This document shows, one piece after another, positions 9,011 to 18,400 of a DNA stretch of 42,202 nt (its first letter is position 1; each line of letters begins with the position of its first letter). A program made the translations under genes and the position numbers. The stretch comes from Kiritimatiellia bacterium (lineage in GTDB: Bacteria; Verrucomicrobiota; Kiritimatiellia; RFP12; UBA1067). The notes under the pieces are model-generated. The model was not told the origin of the DNA, ran no database searches, and worked only from the letters and a program-made list of their open reading frames with translations. The stretch covers positions 1 to 42,202 of the forward strand of contig JAFXTB010000163.1 in the NCBI GenBank assembly GCA_017525225.1, written 5' to 3'.

Positions 9011-9625
9011 CTATCTCGGAGGTAATTCCGCGAGAAACGCGTCCAGCAGGGCTGTGGACTTGACGCCGGGCGCAGTCTCCAGCGAGCTGTTCACATCTAC
9101 TATGTCCGCGCCCGATGTGGCGGCGGCCGCTGCATTGGCGGCGGAGATGCCGCCCGCCAGTACCACGCGGCGCCCGGCGCGCTTCAGGTCTGCTATGCGC
9201 GACCAGTCCGCCAGCCGCCCGGTGCCGCCGCTTCTTGCGCCATCTCGGCCGTCTAGAAGCGTCGCATCCTCTCCCGCACAGTCCTTTTCGTCGCCTGCGA
9301 GCCTCCACACCTCGCAGCCCTGCGCCTTGATGGCCGCCACCTTCTCCGATCCGTATGCGCCGTGCAGCTGCACGACGTCCAGAGGAACGGCCTTCGCGAT
9401 CTGGAGTATCTCCGGTACGTCCTGCTCCACGAACACCCCGACGAATCGCGGGGCGTCCACTCCGGTTTCATGGCGTACGTTATGGGCGATCTCCCTTGCG
9501 CGCGCCGCGTCCACGCGCCTTGGCGAACCGGCGGCGAAGATGAATCCGAGGTAGTCGATGCCGCGTCTTGCGGCCTCGAGCGCGAACGCGGCATCTGTGA
9601 TGCCGCATACCTTCAGCTGAGGCAT
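9011..9625 (-). CDS. trpF: Phosphoribosylanthranilate isomerase
   Basis: Catalyses the Amadori rearrangement of phosphoribosylanthranilate to CdRP in tryptophan synthesis. It is 204 residues long, as usual for TrpF. The N-terminal LKVCGIT carries the catalytic cysteine C7. YLGFIF, VGVFV, VQLHG and the phosphate-binding LAGGI / DVNSSLE stretches follow in family order. The start at 9625 is chosen since LKVCGIT must be near the N-terminus; it overlaps the end of trpA by 13 nt. It is the last gene of trpCBAF, and its stop nearly meets the convergent gene at 9001. No terminator is visible between them. Confidence 0.95.
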   Translation of the reverse strand: MPQLKVCGITDAAFALEAARRGIDYLGFIFAAGSPRRVDAARAREIAHNVRHETGVDAPRFVGVFVEQDVPEILQIAKAVPLDVVQLHGAYGSEKVAAIKAQGCEVWRLAGDEKDCAGEDATLLDGRDGARSGGTGRLADWSRIADLKRAGRRVVLAGGISAANAAAAATSGADIVDVNSSLETAPGVKSTALLDAFLAELPPR

Positions 9626-10368
9626 GGCTTCTTTCCGTCGGCAAGGCATTTCACCAGGGCGGAGCCGACGATGAAGCCGTCGGCATGGCGGCAGACCTCT
9701 TCGCCCTGCGCCTTCGTGGAGATGCCGAATCCGGCCGCCACCGGGATGTGCGCCACGGCGCGTATCGCATCGAGGCGGGCGGTGAGGTCGGGCGGCAGCT
9801 CCGTGCGCGCGCCGGTCGTCCCCTTTACCGTGATCACGTAGAGGAAGGAGTTTTCCAGCCCGGCCTCGCTTTCAACCACGCGCTCGATGGGCGTGTTGGG
9901 TGCGATCAGCGGGATGTATCCCACGCCGCGCGGCTTGAGGAATTCCAGCAGCTCGTCGCGTTCCTCCAACGGCAGATCCACCGCCAGGACGGCGTCGATC
10001 CCGGCATCGGCTGCCGCATCCGCGAACGCCTCCAGCCCCTTGGAGAAGATGAGGTTGTAGTATGAGAAGAGGACTATCCCCGTATCCGGATGGCGTGCGC
10101 GCAGGCGCTTTGCCAGCGCGATGGTCCAGTCGAGAGTGGTCCCCTGCCTCAGCGCCTCGTATGCGGCGGAGCGGATGACGCCGCCATCGGCGAACGGATC
10201 GGAGAAGGGCACGCCCAGCTCCACTATGTCGGCGCCGCCGGCGATGACGTCGTCCACGGCCTGTTCGCTGGCGTCAGGCGTTGGAAAGCCCATCGTGAGG
10301 TAGGCGATGAACGCGCCGCGATTCTCCGCCTTGGCCTTTGCGAATGCGTTGGTGATACGCTGTTTCAT
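9613..10368 (-). CDS. trpA: Tryptophan synthase alpha chain
   Basis: Cleaves indole-3-glycerol phosphate to indole and glyceraldehyde 3-phosphate; indole is channelled to TrpB. It is 251 residues, slightly short of the usual 265-270. The catalytic acids E50 (DIVELGVPFSDP) and D61 (FADGGVIR) are in place. The YIPLIAPNTP loop, the TGARTELP mobile loop and the phosphate-binding GFGIS are present. An RBS-like AAAGGAAT lies just upstream on the minus strand. It is separated from trpB by 21 nt and overlaps trpF. Confidence 0.95.
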   Translation of the reverse strand: MKQRITNAFAKAKAENRGAFIAYLTMGFPTPDASEQAVDDVIAGGADIVELGVPFSDPFADGGVIRSAAYEALRQGTTLDWTIALAKRLRARHPDTGIVLFSYYNLIFSKGLEAFADAAADAGIDAVLAVDLPLEERDELLEFLKPRGVGYIPLIAPNTPIERVVESEAGLENSFLYVITVKGTTGARTELPPDLTARLDAIRAVAHIPVAAGFGISTKAQGEEVCRHADGFIVGSALVKCLADGKKPCLS

Positions 10369-10389
10369 TGGAGATTCCTTTCTTTGTCG

Positions 10390-11580
10390 CTAGACGTTGG
10401 ACGCGCTTGCGTGGGCCTTCTTGTACCGCATGATGTTCTCCATGTCCTTGTCGCCACGTCCGGAGAGGTTGACGAGCAGTATCTTGTCCTTGTCCATCCC
10501 GGGCGCGCGCCTTATGGCTTCGGCGAGAGCGTGGCTCGACTCGAGCGCGGGGATGATCCCCTCGAACCTGCAGAGGGCGTCGAAGGCGGCGATGGCCTCG
10601 TCGTCGTCGACCACGGTGTATTCGGCGCGTCCTGTATCGTGGAGATGGCAGTGCTCCGGCCCTACGCCTGGATAGTCAAGCCCGGCGGAGACGGAATAGG
10701 TGTCGAGGATGTTGCCGTCGTCGGTCTGCAGGAGCATGGTCTTTGCACCGTGCAGCACGCCGAGCCTGCCGCCGTTGATGGATGCCGCGTGCTCGCCGCT
10801 GGCGATACCCTTGCCGCCCGCCTCTACGCCCACGAGCTTCACTTCGGGATCGTCGATGAATCCGGCGAAGAGCCCCATGGCGTTCGATCCGCCGCCGACG
10901 CAGGCGATGGCTTCGTCCGGCAGGCGGCCGTACTTCTCCAGGCACTGCCGCCTGGCCTCCACGCCGATGACGCTCTGGAAGTCGCGCACCATCTCCGGAT
11001 ATGGCGCCGGGCCGGCCACCGTGCCGATCACATAGAAGGTGTCGTCGCAGTTCGCCACCCAGTCGCGCAGGGCCTCGTTCATTGCGTCTTTGAGGGTGGC
11101 GCTGCCTTCGGAGACGGCGTTGACCTTGGCGCCCAGCATCTTCATGCGTTCGACGTTCGGGGCCTGCCGTTCCACGTCGATCGCGCCCATGTATACCTCG
11201 CAAGGCATCCCGAAAAGCGCGGCGACCGTCGCCGTGGCGACTCCGTGCATTCCGGCGCCGGTCTCGGCGATGAGCCGCTTCTTGCCCATGCGCCTGGCGA
11301 GCAGCGCCTGGCCGATCGTGTTGTTCACCTTGTGTGCGCCGGTGTGGTTCAGGTCTTCGCGCTTCAGGAGTATGCGCGCGCCGCCCAGATGCTCCGAAAG
11401 GCGCTTCGCGAAGGTGATCGGGCTTTCACGCCCCACGTAGTCGCGCAGGATCTCGTTGAACTCCTGCGAGAACGATGGATCCTGCTTCGCCGCCTCGTAT
11501 GCGGCCTCAAGCTCCCTCAGCGGGGCCATCAGCGTCTCCGCCACGTACTGGCCGCCATAGATTCCGTAATGTGCATTCAT
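10390..11580 (-). CDS. trpB: Tryptophan synthase beta chain
   Basis: A PLP enzyme condensing indole with serine to give tryptophan. It is 396 residues, normal for TrpB1. The ATG at 11580 gives the canonical start [17 protein letters not shown]; the longer frame only adds residues antisense to the intergenic spacer. K84 in HTGAHKVNN binds [12 protein letters not shown] holds the catalytic glutamate, and GGGSNAMG binds the cofactor phosphate. It lies 46 nt downstream of trpC and 21 nt upstream of trpA. Confidence 0.97.
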   Translation of the reverse strand: MNAHYGIYGGQYVAETLMAPLRELEAAYEAAKQDPSFSQEFNEILRDYVGRESPITFAKRLSEHLGGARILLKREDLNHTGAHKVNNTIGQALLARRMGKKRLIAETGAGMHGVATATVAALFGMPCEVYMGAIDVERQAPNVERMKMLGAKVNAVSEGSATLKDAMNEALRDWVANCDDTFYVIGTVAGPAPYPEMVRDFQSVIGVEARRQCLEKYGRLPDEAIACVGGGSNAMGLFAGFIDDPEVKLVGVEAGGKGIASGEHAASINGGRLGVLHGAKTMLLQTDDGNILDTYSVSAGLDYPGVGPEHCHLHDTGRAEYTVVDDDEAIAAFDALCRFEGIIPALESSHALAEAIRRAPGMDKDKILLVNLSGRGDKDMENIMRYKKAHASASNV

Positions 11581-11626
11581 GTTCTTCTGTTCCTTGGCAT
11601 TGGTCCTGTTTCTATTTTCCCCGACA

Positions 11627-12418
11627 TCATGCGCCCTCGGGCCGCATAAGCTCACACAGCCTGTCGCCGGGGTTTTCCGCGCGCATGAGCGCCGTGCCCA
11701 CGAGAAAGCCGTCCGCGCCTGCCGCCTGCGCCCTGCGGATCGCCTCCGCCGTATGCATCCCCGACTCGGCGATGCGCAGGCATGGACGCGGTATCTGCCC
11801 CACGAGCGTCTTGAGGAGCGATACGTCGCAGGCGAAGTTGCGCAGGTTGCGGCAGTTCACGCCGACGATCCGCGCGCCGGACTGGACGGCCCGCTCGATC
11901 TCCCCCGCATCGTGCGTCTCCACGAGCGCGGCAAGGCCGAGACCGTGCGCGAAGGCCAGAAGCTCCTTCAGCGCGGGGTCGTCCAGGACGGCCGCGATCA
12001 GCAGGACGGCGTCCGCCCCGGCCGCGCGCGCCGCCGCCACCTGGTATGGCGACGATATGAAATCCTTGTAGAGGATGGGGATATCCACGATCCTTCGAAC
12101 GGCCGAGAGGTATTCCTCCGAGCCGAGGAACCTGTGCGGTTCGCAGAGGACCGAGAGCGCCGCCGCGCCTGCGCCTTCAAGCGCCTTCGCCAGCTCGACG
12201 GGGTGGAACGCCTCGCGAATCATCCCTTCCGAGGGCGATGCCCGCTTCAGCTCCGCAATGACGCGCGGTGTGGACGAAGCCTGGAACGCCGCCGCGAAGT
12301 CGCGTGGCGCTGGCGCCGCCTCAGCGCGGCGCAGCATCTCTACGAACGGTACCTCCGCCTCGCGCCTTGCGGCATCGTCGCGGCGCGCCTCCGTCAGCTC
12401 TGCAAGTATATCGTTCAT
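11627..12418 (-). CDS. trpC: Indole-3-glycerol phosphate synthase
   Basis: Closes the indole ring of CdRP to form indole-3-glycerol phosphate. It is 263 residues. Catalytic stretches [13 protein letters not shown] (E and K), [27 protein letters not shown] and IAESGMHT are all present. The ATG at 12418 has GGTGGAG just upstream; the longer frame would start inside the promoter. It heads trpC-trpB-trpA-trpF. The earlier pathway genes trpE, trpG and trpD are not in the window, so the operon is split in this genome. With a start site predicted near 12460, the leader is only about 40 nt, too short for a classical trp leader peptide and attenuator. Confidence 0.96.
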   Translation of the reverse strand: MNDILAELTEARRDDAARREAEVPFVEMLRRAEAAPAPRDFAAAFQASSTPRVIAELKRASPSEGMIREAFHPVELAKALEGAGAAALSVLCEPHRFLGSEEYLSAVRRIVDIPILYKDFISSPYQVAAARAAGADAVLLIAAVLDDPALKELLAFAHGLGLAALVETHDAGEIERAVQSGARIVGVNCRNLRNFACDVSLLKTLVGQIPRPCLRIAESGMHTAEAIRRAQAAGADGFLVGTALMRAENPGDRLCELMRPEGA

Positions 12419-12466
12419 GGTCTCTCCACCTTGTTCCCGTCTATGGCCAAGGTTCAAAAAACACTG

Positions 12467-12497
12467 ATTATACCACATTCCCCGCCACAGGTGTGGC
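12467..12497 (-). promoter_or_regulatory. trpC promoter with overlapping palindrome (candidate operator)
   Basis: On the minus strand TATAAT (12472 down to 12467) is preceded by TGG, an extended -10. No good -35 is visible. Instead, the perfect inverted repeat GCCACA-GG-TGTGGC (12484-12497) covers the -35 position. A repressor bound there would block the promoter. The binding protein is unknown; a tryptophan-responsive repressor is a guess. Confidence 0.55.
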
Positions 12498-12520
12498 ATA
12501 AAATAAGTAATGTTCAGTTA

Positions 12521-12540
12521 GGGGCGGCACGGGGCGGCAC
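12521..12540. repeat. Tandem 10-bp repeat
   Basis: GGGGCGGCAC occurs twice back to back (12521-12530, 12531-12540) in the divergent spacer between trpC and the GH109-like gene. It may be a replication-slippage product or a regulator site. The rest of the spacer (12419-12621) holds the trpC promoter. A weak plus-strand candidate (TTGCCT 12560, TAGACT 12584) could serve the GH109-like gene. Confidence 0.6.
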
Positions 12541-12621
12541 CGAGGTCGGCCTAATTCTCTTGCCTTCCAAGAGAGGGTTGTGATAGACTATCCATCGTCT
12601 AAAGGAGAAGGAGGCTTGACA

Positions 12622-14082
12622 ATGAGGAACGATGCGAATGGGCAGAGCAGGCGCGATTTTCTTGCCGGCGCGGGCTTTGCCGCGATGTCCATGATGGCAG
12701 GCGGATGTGCAAGCGGGTTCAAGCTCGGCGGCAACGGATCAATGAGCGGCTTCAGGGCGCCCCGCCTCGAGCGGGTACGCGTAGGGGTGGTGGGCGTGGG
12801 ATCGCGCGGCACCTACGCGCTCAAGCGTCTCGCCTTCATCCCGGGCGTGGACGTCGCGGCGTTCTGCGACATCAATGAAGAGGCGATGAAGCGCTGCCGG
12901 GACTTCCTTGCGGAGAAGAAGCTCCGCCCAGCCCGCGAGTTCCTGGGGCCGGAGGCGTACAAGGGGCTCTGCCAGTGGGACGGCGTGGACGTGGTGTACG
13001 CCTGCGTGCCGTGGAAGCTGCATGCGCCGGTGGCGATCGAGGCGATGCGTGGCGGCAAGCATGCGTTCGTCGAGGTTCCCGCGGCGATGGACGTCGACAG
13101 CTGCTGGGAGCTCGTCAAGACCAGCGAGGCCACCCGCCGCCACTGCATGATGCTGGAGAACTGCTGCTACGGCGAGAACGAGATGCTCGCGCTGAACATG
13201 TGCAGGCTGGGCGTCCTCGGCGAGACGGTGTACGGCGAGGCGGGCTATCTGCACAGCGGCAAGACGCGCGGCTTCAAGCTCAGCGAGTTCCGCGCCGAGT
13301 GGTACCAGGAGCACCGCGGCAACTACTATCCCACCCACGGCCTCGGCCCGGTGGCCCAGTACATGAACATAAACCGCGGCGACCGATTCGACTACCTGTG
13401 CTCGATGGAGACGAAGTCCGTTGGCGACCTGATCCGCGAGGGCGATCCGCGCTGGAACGGCGAGAACCTGGAGACGTTCAAGAAGTACAAGATCGGCACG
13501 TACAACTCCTCGCTCATCCGCACCGTCAACGGCAAGGTGATACTGCTCAACCTCTCCTGCAGCGCGCCGCACCCGTATAGCCGGATCAACACGATCCAGG
13601 GCACGCACGGCATCTTCATGGACTATCCGCTCAGGATCGACATCGAGGATACGCCCGGATCCGGTCCGCACGAGGTGCACAGGGGAAGGAACAACGAGAA
13701 CTACGACAGCAAGCGCACCGCCATGTACCGCGAAAAGTACATGCATCCGCTCTGGAAGCAGATCGGCGAGCTGGCGAAGAAGGCCGGCGGACATGGCGGC
13801 ATGGACTTCCTCATGGACCTCAGGTGGGTGTACTGCCTCCAGAACGGCCTGCCGCTCGACATGGACGTGTACGACCTTGCCTCATGGAGCTGCCTGTGCG
13901 AGATAACGGAGAAGTCGCAGGCCAGGGGCGGCGAACCGACAAAGATCCCCGACTTCACTGACGGCGCATGGAAGACCATGCAGCCACTCGGGATCGTGAC
14001 GATAGATGTCTCCAAGATGGACTTCTCGAACGTCGGCAAGGCCGGGCCGCAGCAGACGATCGGGCATTCCAAGGAAGGCTGA
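12622..14082 (+). CDS. GH109-like NAD-dependent glycosidase (alpha-N-acetylgalactosaminidase family), Tat lipoprotein
   Basis: The protein has 486 residues. The ATG at 12622 follows AAAGGAGAAGGAGG (12600-12613). The N-terminus has a twin-arginine motif (S9-RRDFLAGAGF) followed by a lipobox ending at C29, so it is likely a Tat-exported lipoprotein. Residues about 53-64 (RVGVVGVGSRG) form the Rossmann NAD loop. YPTHGLGPV (about 236-244) and GHGGMDFLMDLR (about 393-404) are hallmarks of GH109, whose characterised members remove alpha-GalNAc by an NAD redox mechanism. Substrate specificity within the family is broader than first reported, so the sugar is inferred. It is followed after 4 nt by a second Tat oxidoreductase, suggesting the two act together on exported substrate. 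Confidence 0.85.
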   Translation: MRNDANGQSRRDFLAGAGFAAMSMMAGGCASGFKLGGNGSMSGFRAPRLERVRVGVVGVGSRGTYALKRLAFIPGVDVAAFCDINEEAMKRCRDFLAEKKLRPAREFLGPEAYKGLCQWDGVDVVYACVPWKLHAPVAIEAMRGGKHAFVEVPAAMDVDSCWELVKTSEATRRHCMMLENCCYGENEMLALNMCRLGVLGETVYGEAGYLHSGKTRGFKLSEFRAEWYQEHRGNYYPTHGLGPVAQYMNINRGDRFDYLCSMETKSVGDLIREGDPRWNGENLETFKKYKIGTYNSSLIRTVNGKVILLNLSCSAPHPYSRINTIQGTHGIFMDYPLRIDIEDTPGSGPHEVHRGRNNENYDSKRTAMYREKYMHPLWKQIGELAKKAGGHGGMDFLMDLRWVYCLQNGLPLDMDVYDLASWSCLCEITEKSQARGGEPTKIPDFTDGAWKTMQPLGIVTIDVSKMDFSNVGKAGPQQTIGHSKEG

Positions 14083-14086
14083 TGGC

Positions 14087-15463
14087 ATGGCGGACGGCGC
14101 GGAAAGTCTTGATTGCAGCAGAAGGGGCTTCCTGAAGGCGGGCGCGGCAATGGCGGCCGGGACGGGCCTCGGGCGGCGCTCGATGGCCGCCGTCCTCACC
14201 GGCAGGCGTACCATACGGGCGGCGATCGTGGGGTGCGGCGGCCGTGGCACGAGCCTGCAGCCGCCGAAGAACCTCCAGGACGTATACAGGTTCGGGGCGC
14301 TGGGCAACCTTGTAGCCGCCGCCGACATCCTCAGACAGTCCGGCGTGGACGTTGAGGTGAAGCCGGTCGCCTTCGCGGACTACTTCCTTGATCGCGCGAA
14401 GGTTGCCGCGCGCAAGTTCGGCGTGGACGAATCGAACGCCTACGGTGGCGCCAATTCGTACAAGGCGATCATGGCGCGGGAGGATGTCGACGCGGTGCTG
14501 CTCGTCACGCCCCTCAGCTTCCGCCCTCGCCATACGATGGCGGCGGTTGCGGCGGGCAAGCACATCTTCGCGGAGAAGGGCGTGGCGGTGGACGCGCCCG
14601 GTGTGCGCGCCATGATCGCCGCGTCCAGGCTCGCCGCCGAGAAGCGCCTTACCCTTGTATGCGGTACGCAGCGCCGCCACCAGCGCGGGTACCTGCTGCA
14701 GCGCAAGGCGCTCGACGAAGGCAGGATCGGCCCGATCACGAGCGGCGAGGTGTACTGGAACACGGGCTCGTCGTGGGTGAGGCCGCGCGAACCGTGGATG
14801 AGCAACAAGGACTACCTCTGCAACAACTGGTACAACTTCTCGGAGCTTTCCGGCGACCATGTCTGCGAACAGCATGTGCACAGCCTCGACATCGCGAACT
14901 GGTTCGTAGGCCGCCCCCCCAGAAGCGCGCTCGCCTTCGGCGCGCGCATGCGCAGGGTCTCCGGCAACGACTACGACTTCTTCTCGTGCGACTTCGACTA
15001 CGGCGGCGGAGTGCACGTCCATTCGATGTGCCGCCAGATCAACGGATGCAAGAAGGACGTGCGCGAGTTCTTCCGCACCAGGGAGGCCCTCATATCCGGC
15101 GGCGGACTCGTCAAGACGTGGGACGGCAGGACAATCCTCCTCGATGGTGATTTCCCGGACGTGAACCCTTATGTGCAGGAGCATGTCGATTTCCTGAAAT
15201 CCATCCTCGGCATAGGACCATACCTGAACGAAGGCGAAGCGTGCGCGATGGCGTCGGCCACCGCCGTCATGGCGCGCCTTTCGGCGTACACGGGGCAGAT
15301 CGTGACGATGGCCGATCTTCTCCGCAGCGAAAACAGCCCCTACTACAATCTTGCGATGTCGCCTTCGCCGGAGGATTTCGAGAAGGATGGCGACGTCCCG
15401 ATGCCAGAGTATTCCGACAACCGATATCCACTTCCGGGCGAAGCCTGGAAGCCCGCAACATGA
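14087..15463 (+). CDS. Tat-exported Gfo/Idh/MocA-family oxidoreductase
   Basis: The protein has 458 residues. The ATG at 14087 follows AAGGAAGG and lies 4 nt after the previous stop. The Tat signal is S11-RRGFLKAGAAMAAG. The Rossmann loop AAIVGCGGRG (about 45-54) binds NAD(P). The HIFAEKG stretch holds the family's catalytic-site lysine, and the EQHVHSLD segment its usual histidine. Such proteins oxidise or isomerise sugars, and in PVC bacteria many carry Tat signals like this one. The substrate is unknown. A run of seven C (14924-14930) falls in the coding sequence. Pairing with the GH109-like protein suggests a periplasmic sugar-oxidising step. Confidence 0.8.
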   Translation: MADGAESLDCSRRGFLKAGAAMAAGTGLGRRSMAAVLTGRRTIRAAIVGCGGRGTSLQPPKNLQDVYRFGALGNLVAAADILRQSGVDVEVKPVAFADYFLDRAKVAARKFGVDESNAYGGANSYKAIMAREDVDAVLLVTPLSFRPRHTMAAVAAGKHIFAEKGVAVDAPGVRAMIAASRLAAEKRLTLVCGTQRRHQRGYLLQRKALDEGRIGPITSGEVYWNTGSSWVRPREPWMSNKDYLCNNWYNFSELSGDHVCEQHVHSLDIANWFVGRPPRSALAFGARMRRVSGNDYDFFSCDFDYGGGVHVHSMCRQINGCKKDVREFFRTREALISGGGLVKTWDGRTILLDGDFPDVNPYVQEHVDFLKSILGIGPYLNEGEACAMASATAVMARLSAYTGQIVTMADLLRSENSPYYNLAMSPSPEDFEKDGDVPMPEYSDNRYPLPGEAWKPAT

Positions 15464-15476
15464 AAGTGCAGGAGAC

Positions 15477-18400
15477 ATGAAAAGAACCTCATTCGCAGGA
15501 CTCGTCGGCGTAGCCTGCGGCATTGCCGCCATGCTTGCGTCCATGCCGCTCGGCGCCACGACAACCGAGATGACGTGGAACGACTTGGACCTCCAGACGT
15601 CCGGCTCGTGGGGCAGACCCGAAAACTGGCTGGATGCCAACGGACAGGCGCCCGCTGTCGCGCCGACGAACGCGGCGGACCATTTCGCCGTCATGCTGCC
15701 GGCGCTGTCGTTCGCGCAGGTCAATAAGGTCTGGCAGGGCAAGTTCGGCAAGACGATCTCGACCGGCGGGCTCTTCGGCGAGGGCAACAGCACGACGCTC
15801 GCGGAATACTCCGTGAATCCCGTCATCGATTCGATAGGTGCCGACGAATCCTGGATAACCCACCGCTATACGATCATGGCAGGACTTTCGGCAAAGGAAT
15901 ACTGCATCCCCCCGCAGCGTCTCTTCTCCGTGCGCGACCCCAACGGCTTCCGGGGAATGTGGATCGCGGGATACGCCAACACCGTCTTCGAGCTGCGTGC
16001 GGAAAACGCATTCACGCCGGTTATGCATGCGTTCGACACGGCGAAGGCACCTACCGTGCGTGTGCCCGACATCGGCACGGAGGCGGTGATCGGCGGAATC
16101 CGCGGCGGCGGAACGGTATACAAGACCGGTAACGGCACGCTTGAGGTGGCAGGCGGCGCGACGGAAGGCGCCAACTACATCGTCAAGGAGGGTTCGCTGC
16201 GGCTGGACGGTCGTGGAACAAACGACACGGCGATCCTCGAACGGCTCTTTTCCGAGGCGCTTCTGCATCTCGACGCCAGCGTACCGGACACCCTGGTGGT
16301 CAGCAACGACAGCGGCTTCGCCTGGATAACGCGCTGGAACGACGTGCGCGGCAACAATTCCTACGGATATTCAGAGAACTTTTCCTCCACCAACGATAAG
16401 CTGTATCCCTATTCGATGCCGCCATTCAGGAGCCCGGCCCTGTCGCCCACCGGGCTGCCGCTTGTCGACTTCGGCGCGAACACCGCCGGCCAGGTTGCAG
16501 AGCTCGGGCCACTCTACTGCCACATGGTCATGTCGCCCTCGCTCAACAACGTGCGCGAGGCCGTGTACGCGGTACAGACGCCCAAGGGTCCCGTGAACTG
16601 CACCATCCTCGGCAGTTCTTCGGCCACGTACGACTGGATATCCGACGGCACGGGCGGCACATTCTTCTCGGTGGGGTACGAGGCGAACAACGGGGCGAAG
16701 GTGCCGAAGGGAAGCTTCACCATCAACGGCGCGCCCACGCTCATCAACGAGTTCGCGTCGCTTCCCTCTTCGACGCTCACCAACATGCTTGTGATGCACG
16801 CCTGCCCGATAGGAAACACCTCCGTAAACGCGCTCGGCACCGACCGTCACAGCAGGGAGCGTTCCGGCGGAAGCCGCATGGGCGAGATACTTCTCTTCTC
16901 GCGCGAGCTCACGAGGGCGGAGCGTACCGCGCTCGACCGCTATCTCGTGCGGAAGTGGGTTGACGGCTCCAGCTATTCCGCAAATGGCGTATGCCTCGCG
17001 GCGGATGCGGCCATCGACGTCTCCGAAGGCTACGCGCCGCACGTGGGCGTGGTCAGCGCCGCAGGTTCGACGATCGTAAAGACGGGCCCGGGGACGCTGG
17101 AGATGGACGGCGCCGCAGCCGTGGCCGGTGCGCCGAAGATCGACGTGCGGGCGGGAGGCGTGCGCTTCTCCGACGCGGAAACCACCACCAACGCCCCTGC
17201 CGAGGGCGCGTACATCTGGCTTGACGCGTCGAAGACGGACACGTTCACCTACGCCCAGGCGGGAGGCGGCGAGCCCGCATACGTCACCGAGTGGAAGGAC
17301 TGCCGCCCCGGCGTGAACCTGGTCGCCACGGCGCGGGCTTTCAACGCCGGGTGCCTGCCATTCACGGTAGATGGCGAGACGCGCGGACTTTCCACCGTCA
17401 ATCTCGGCGACGGCGGCAATAGCGCGTCCGGCACGCAATGCTTCTTCGCGCTGCCCACCTGGAGCAGCAGCTCCGTCGCGGACACCTACGCCGGATTCGT
17501 GGTCGTGAGATTCCACGACACCAACAACTCCGTCCCGTTCTTCGGTTCGCGCAACCTCGAGTTCCTGCGCTCCGGGGGGGTACTTTCCGCACACAGCTAC
17601 CTGCAGCCCAACGCCATTTCGGCGTTCTGGACCGTCAACGGCCGCCAGACGGACGCATTGGAGCAATGCGATGATCTCAAGCAGTCGGACAGGTTCGTGG
17701 TCATCGCCTTCCGCAGCCTGACGCCGATGATGCTCGGCGCTATCGCGAAGGACAGGTACAGCGGGTCGGCATACGTCTGCGGGAACATGACGATCGGGGA
17801 GTTCATCACGTACCACAGGCAGATCACGCCTGGCGAGTTCCGAGCGACCGAGGCGTATCTGATGGCGAAGTGGCTTGGCGCCAGGCATCCGGCAAGGGAC
17901 GGGGTGATCGGGGAGCTCTCCTTCGCCGCCGGCGCAGACGCCGTCGTCGACACCGACCGCGACCTTTTCGTGGAGAAGGTGTCCGGCGGCAACGGACGCA
18001 TAGTCAAGAAGGGCGCCGGCAACGCTACGGTCGAGGGTTTCCGCCCAGGCATCGACAGTCCCGATATCGTGGTGGAGGAGGGGAACCTAACGATAGGTTC
18101 CAGTTCCAACCTGATGAACGAGGCGCTCTTCCACTTCGACGCAAGCGACATGGATTCGCTGACATACTATGTGGAGGACGGGGTCACCAACGTGACCGCC
18201 GCGGCGGATGTGCGCGGCAACGGGCTTGTGGCGCGCTCGGCATACGATGGGGCCAACGCCGGGGTAGTACCTTCGAACTACGCGACGAACAATCCCATCC
18301 TTGAGATGGTGGAAACCAAGCCTGGGGTGTGGCGCCGCGCGTTCGATTTCGGAGACCGGAATGCGAAGGACATCGGGAGGGAGAAGGCGGCCGCGTTCTA

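Noticed and set aside
12419-12466. trp leader peptide and attenuator
   Set aside because: Only about 40 nt separate the predicted start site from trpC and no Trp-codon-rich short frame or competing hairpins are present.
12560-12589. Plus-strand promoter for the GH109-like gene (TTGCCT, TAGACT)
   Set aside because: The spacing and hexamers are poor compared with the other promoters; mentioned only as a possibility.
13955-15826. Long minus-strand open frame (623 codons) opposite the Tat oxidoreductase
   Set aside because: It is a shadow of GC-rich codon structure: no RBS, no recognisable motif, Arg/His/Val-rich, and the plus strand has clear Rossmann and Tat motifs.
16371-17888. 505-codon minus-strand frame opposite the large surface protein
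   Set aside because: No family features and no start signals; the plus-strand frame has a signal peptide and repeat modules.
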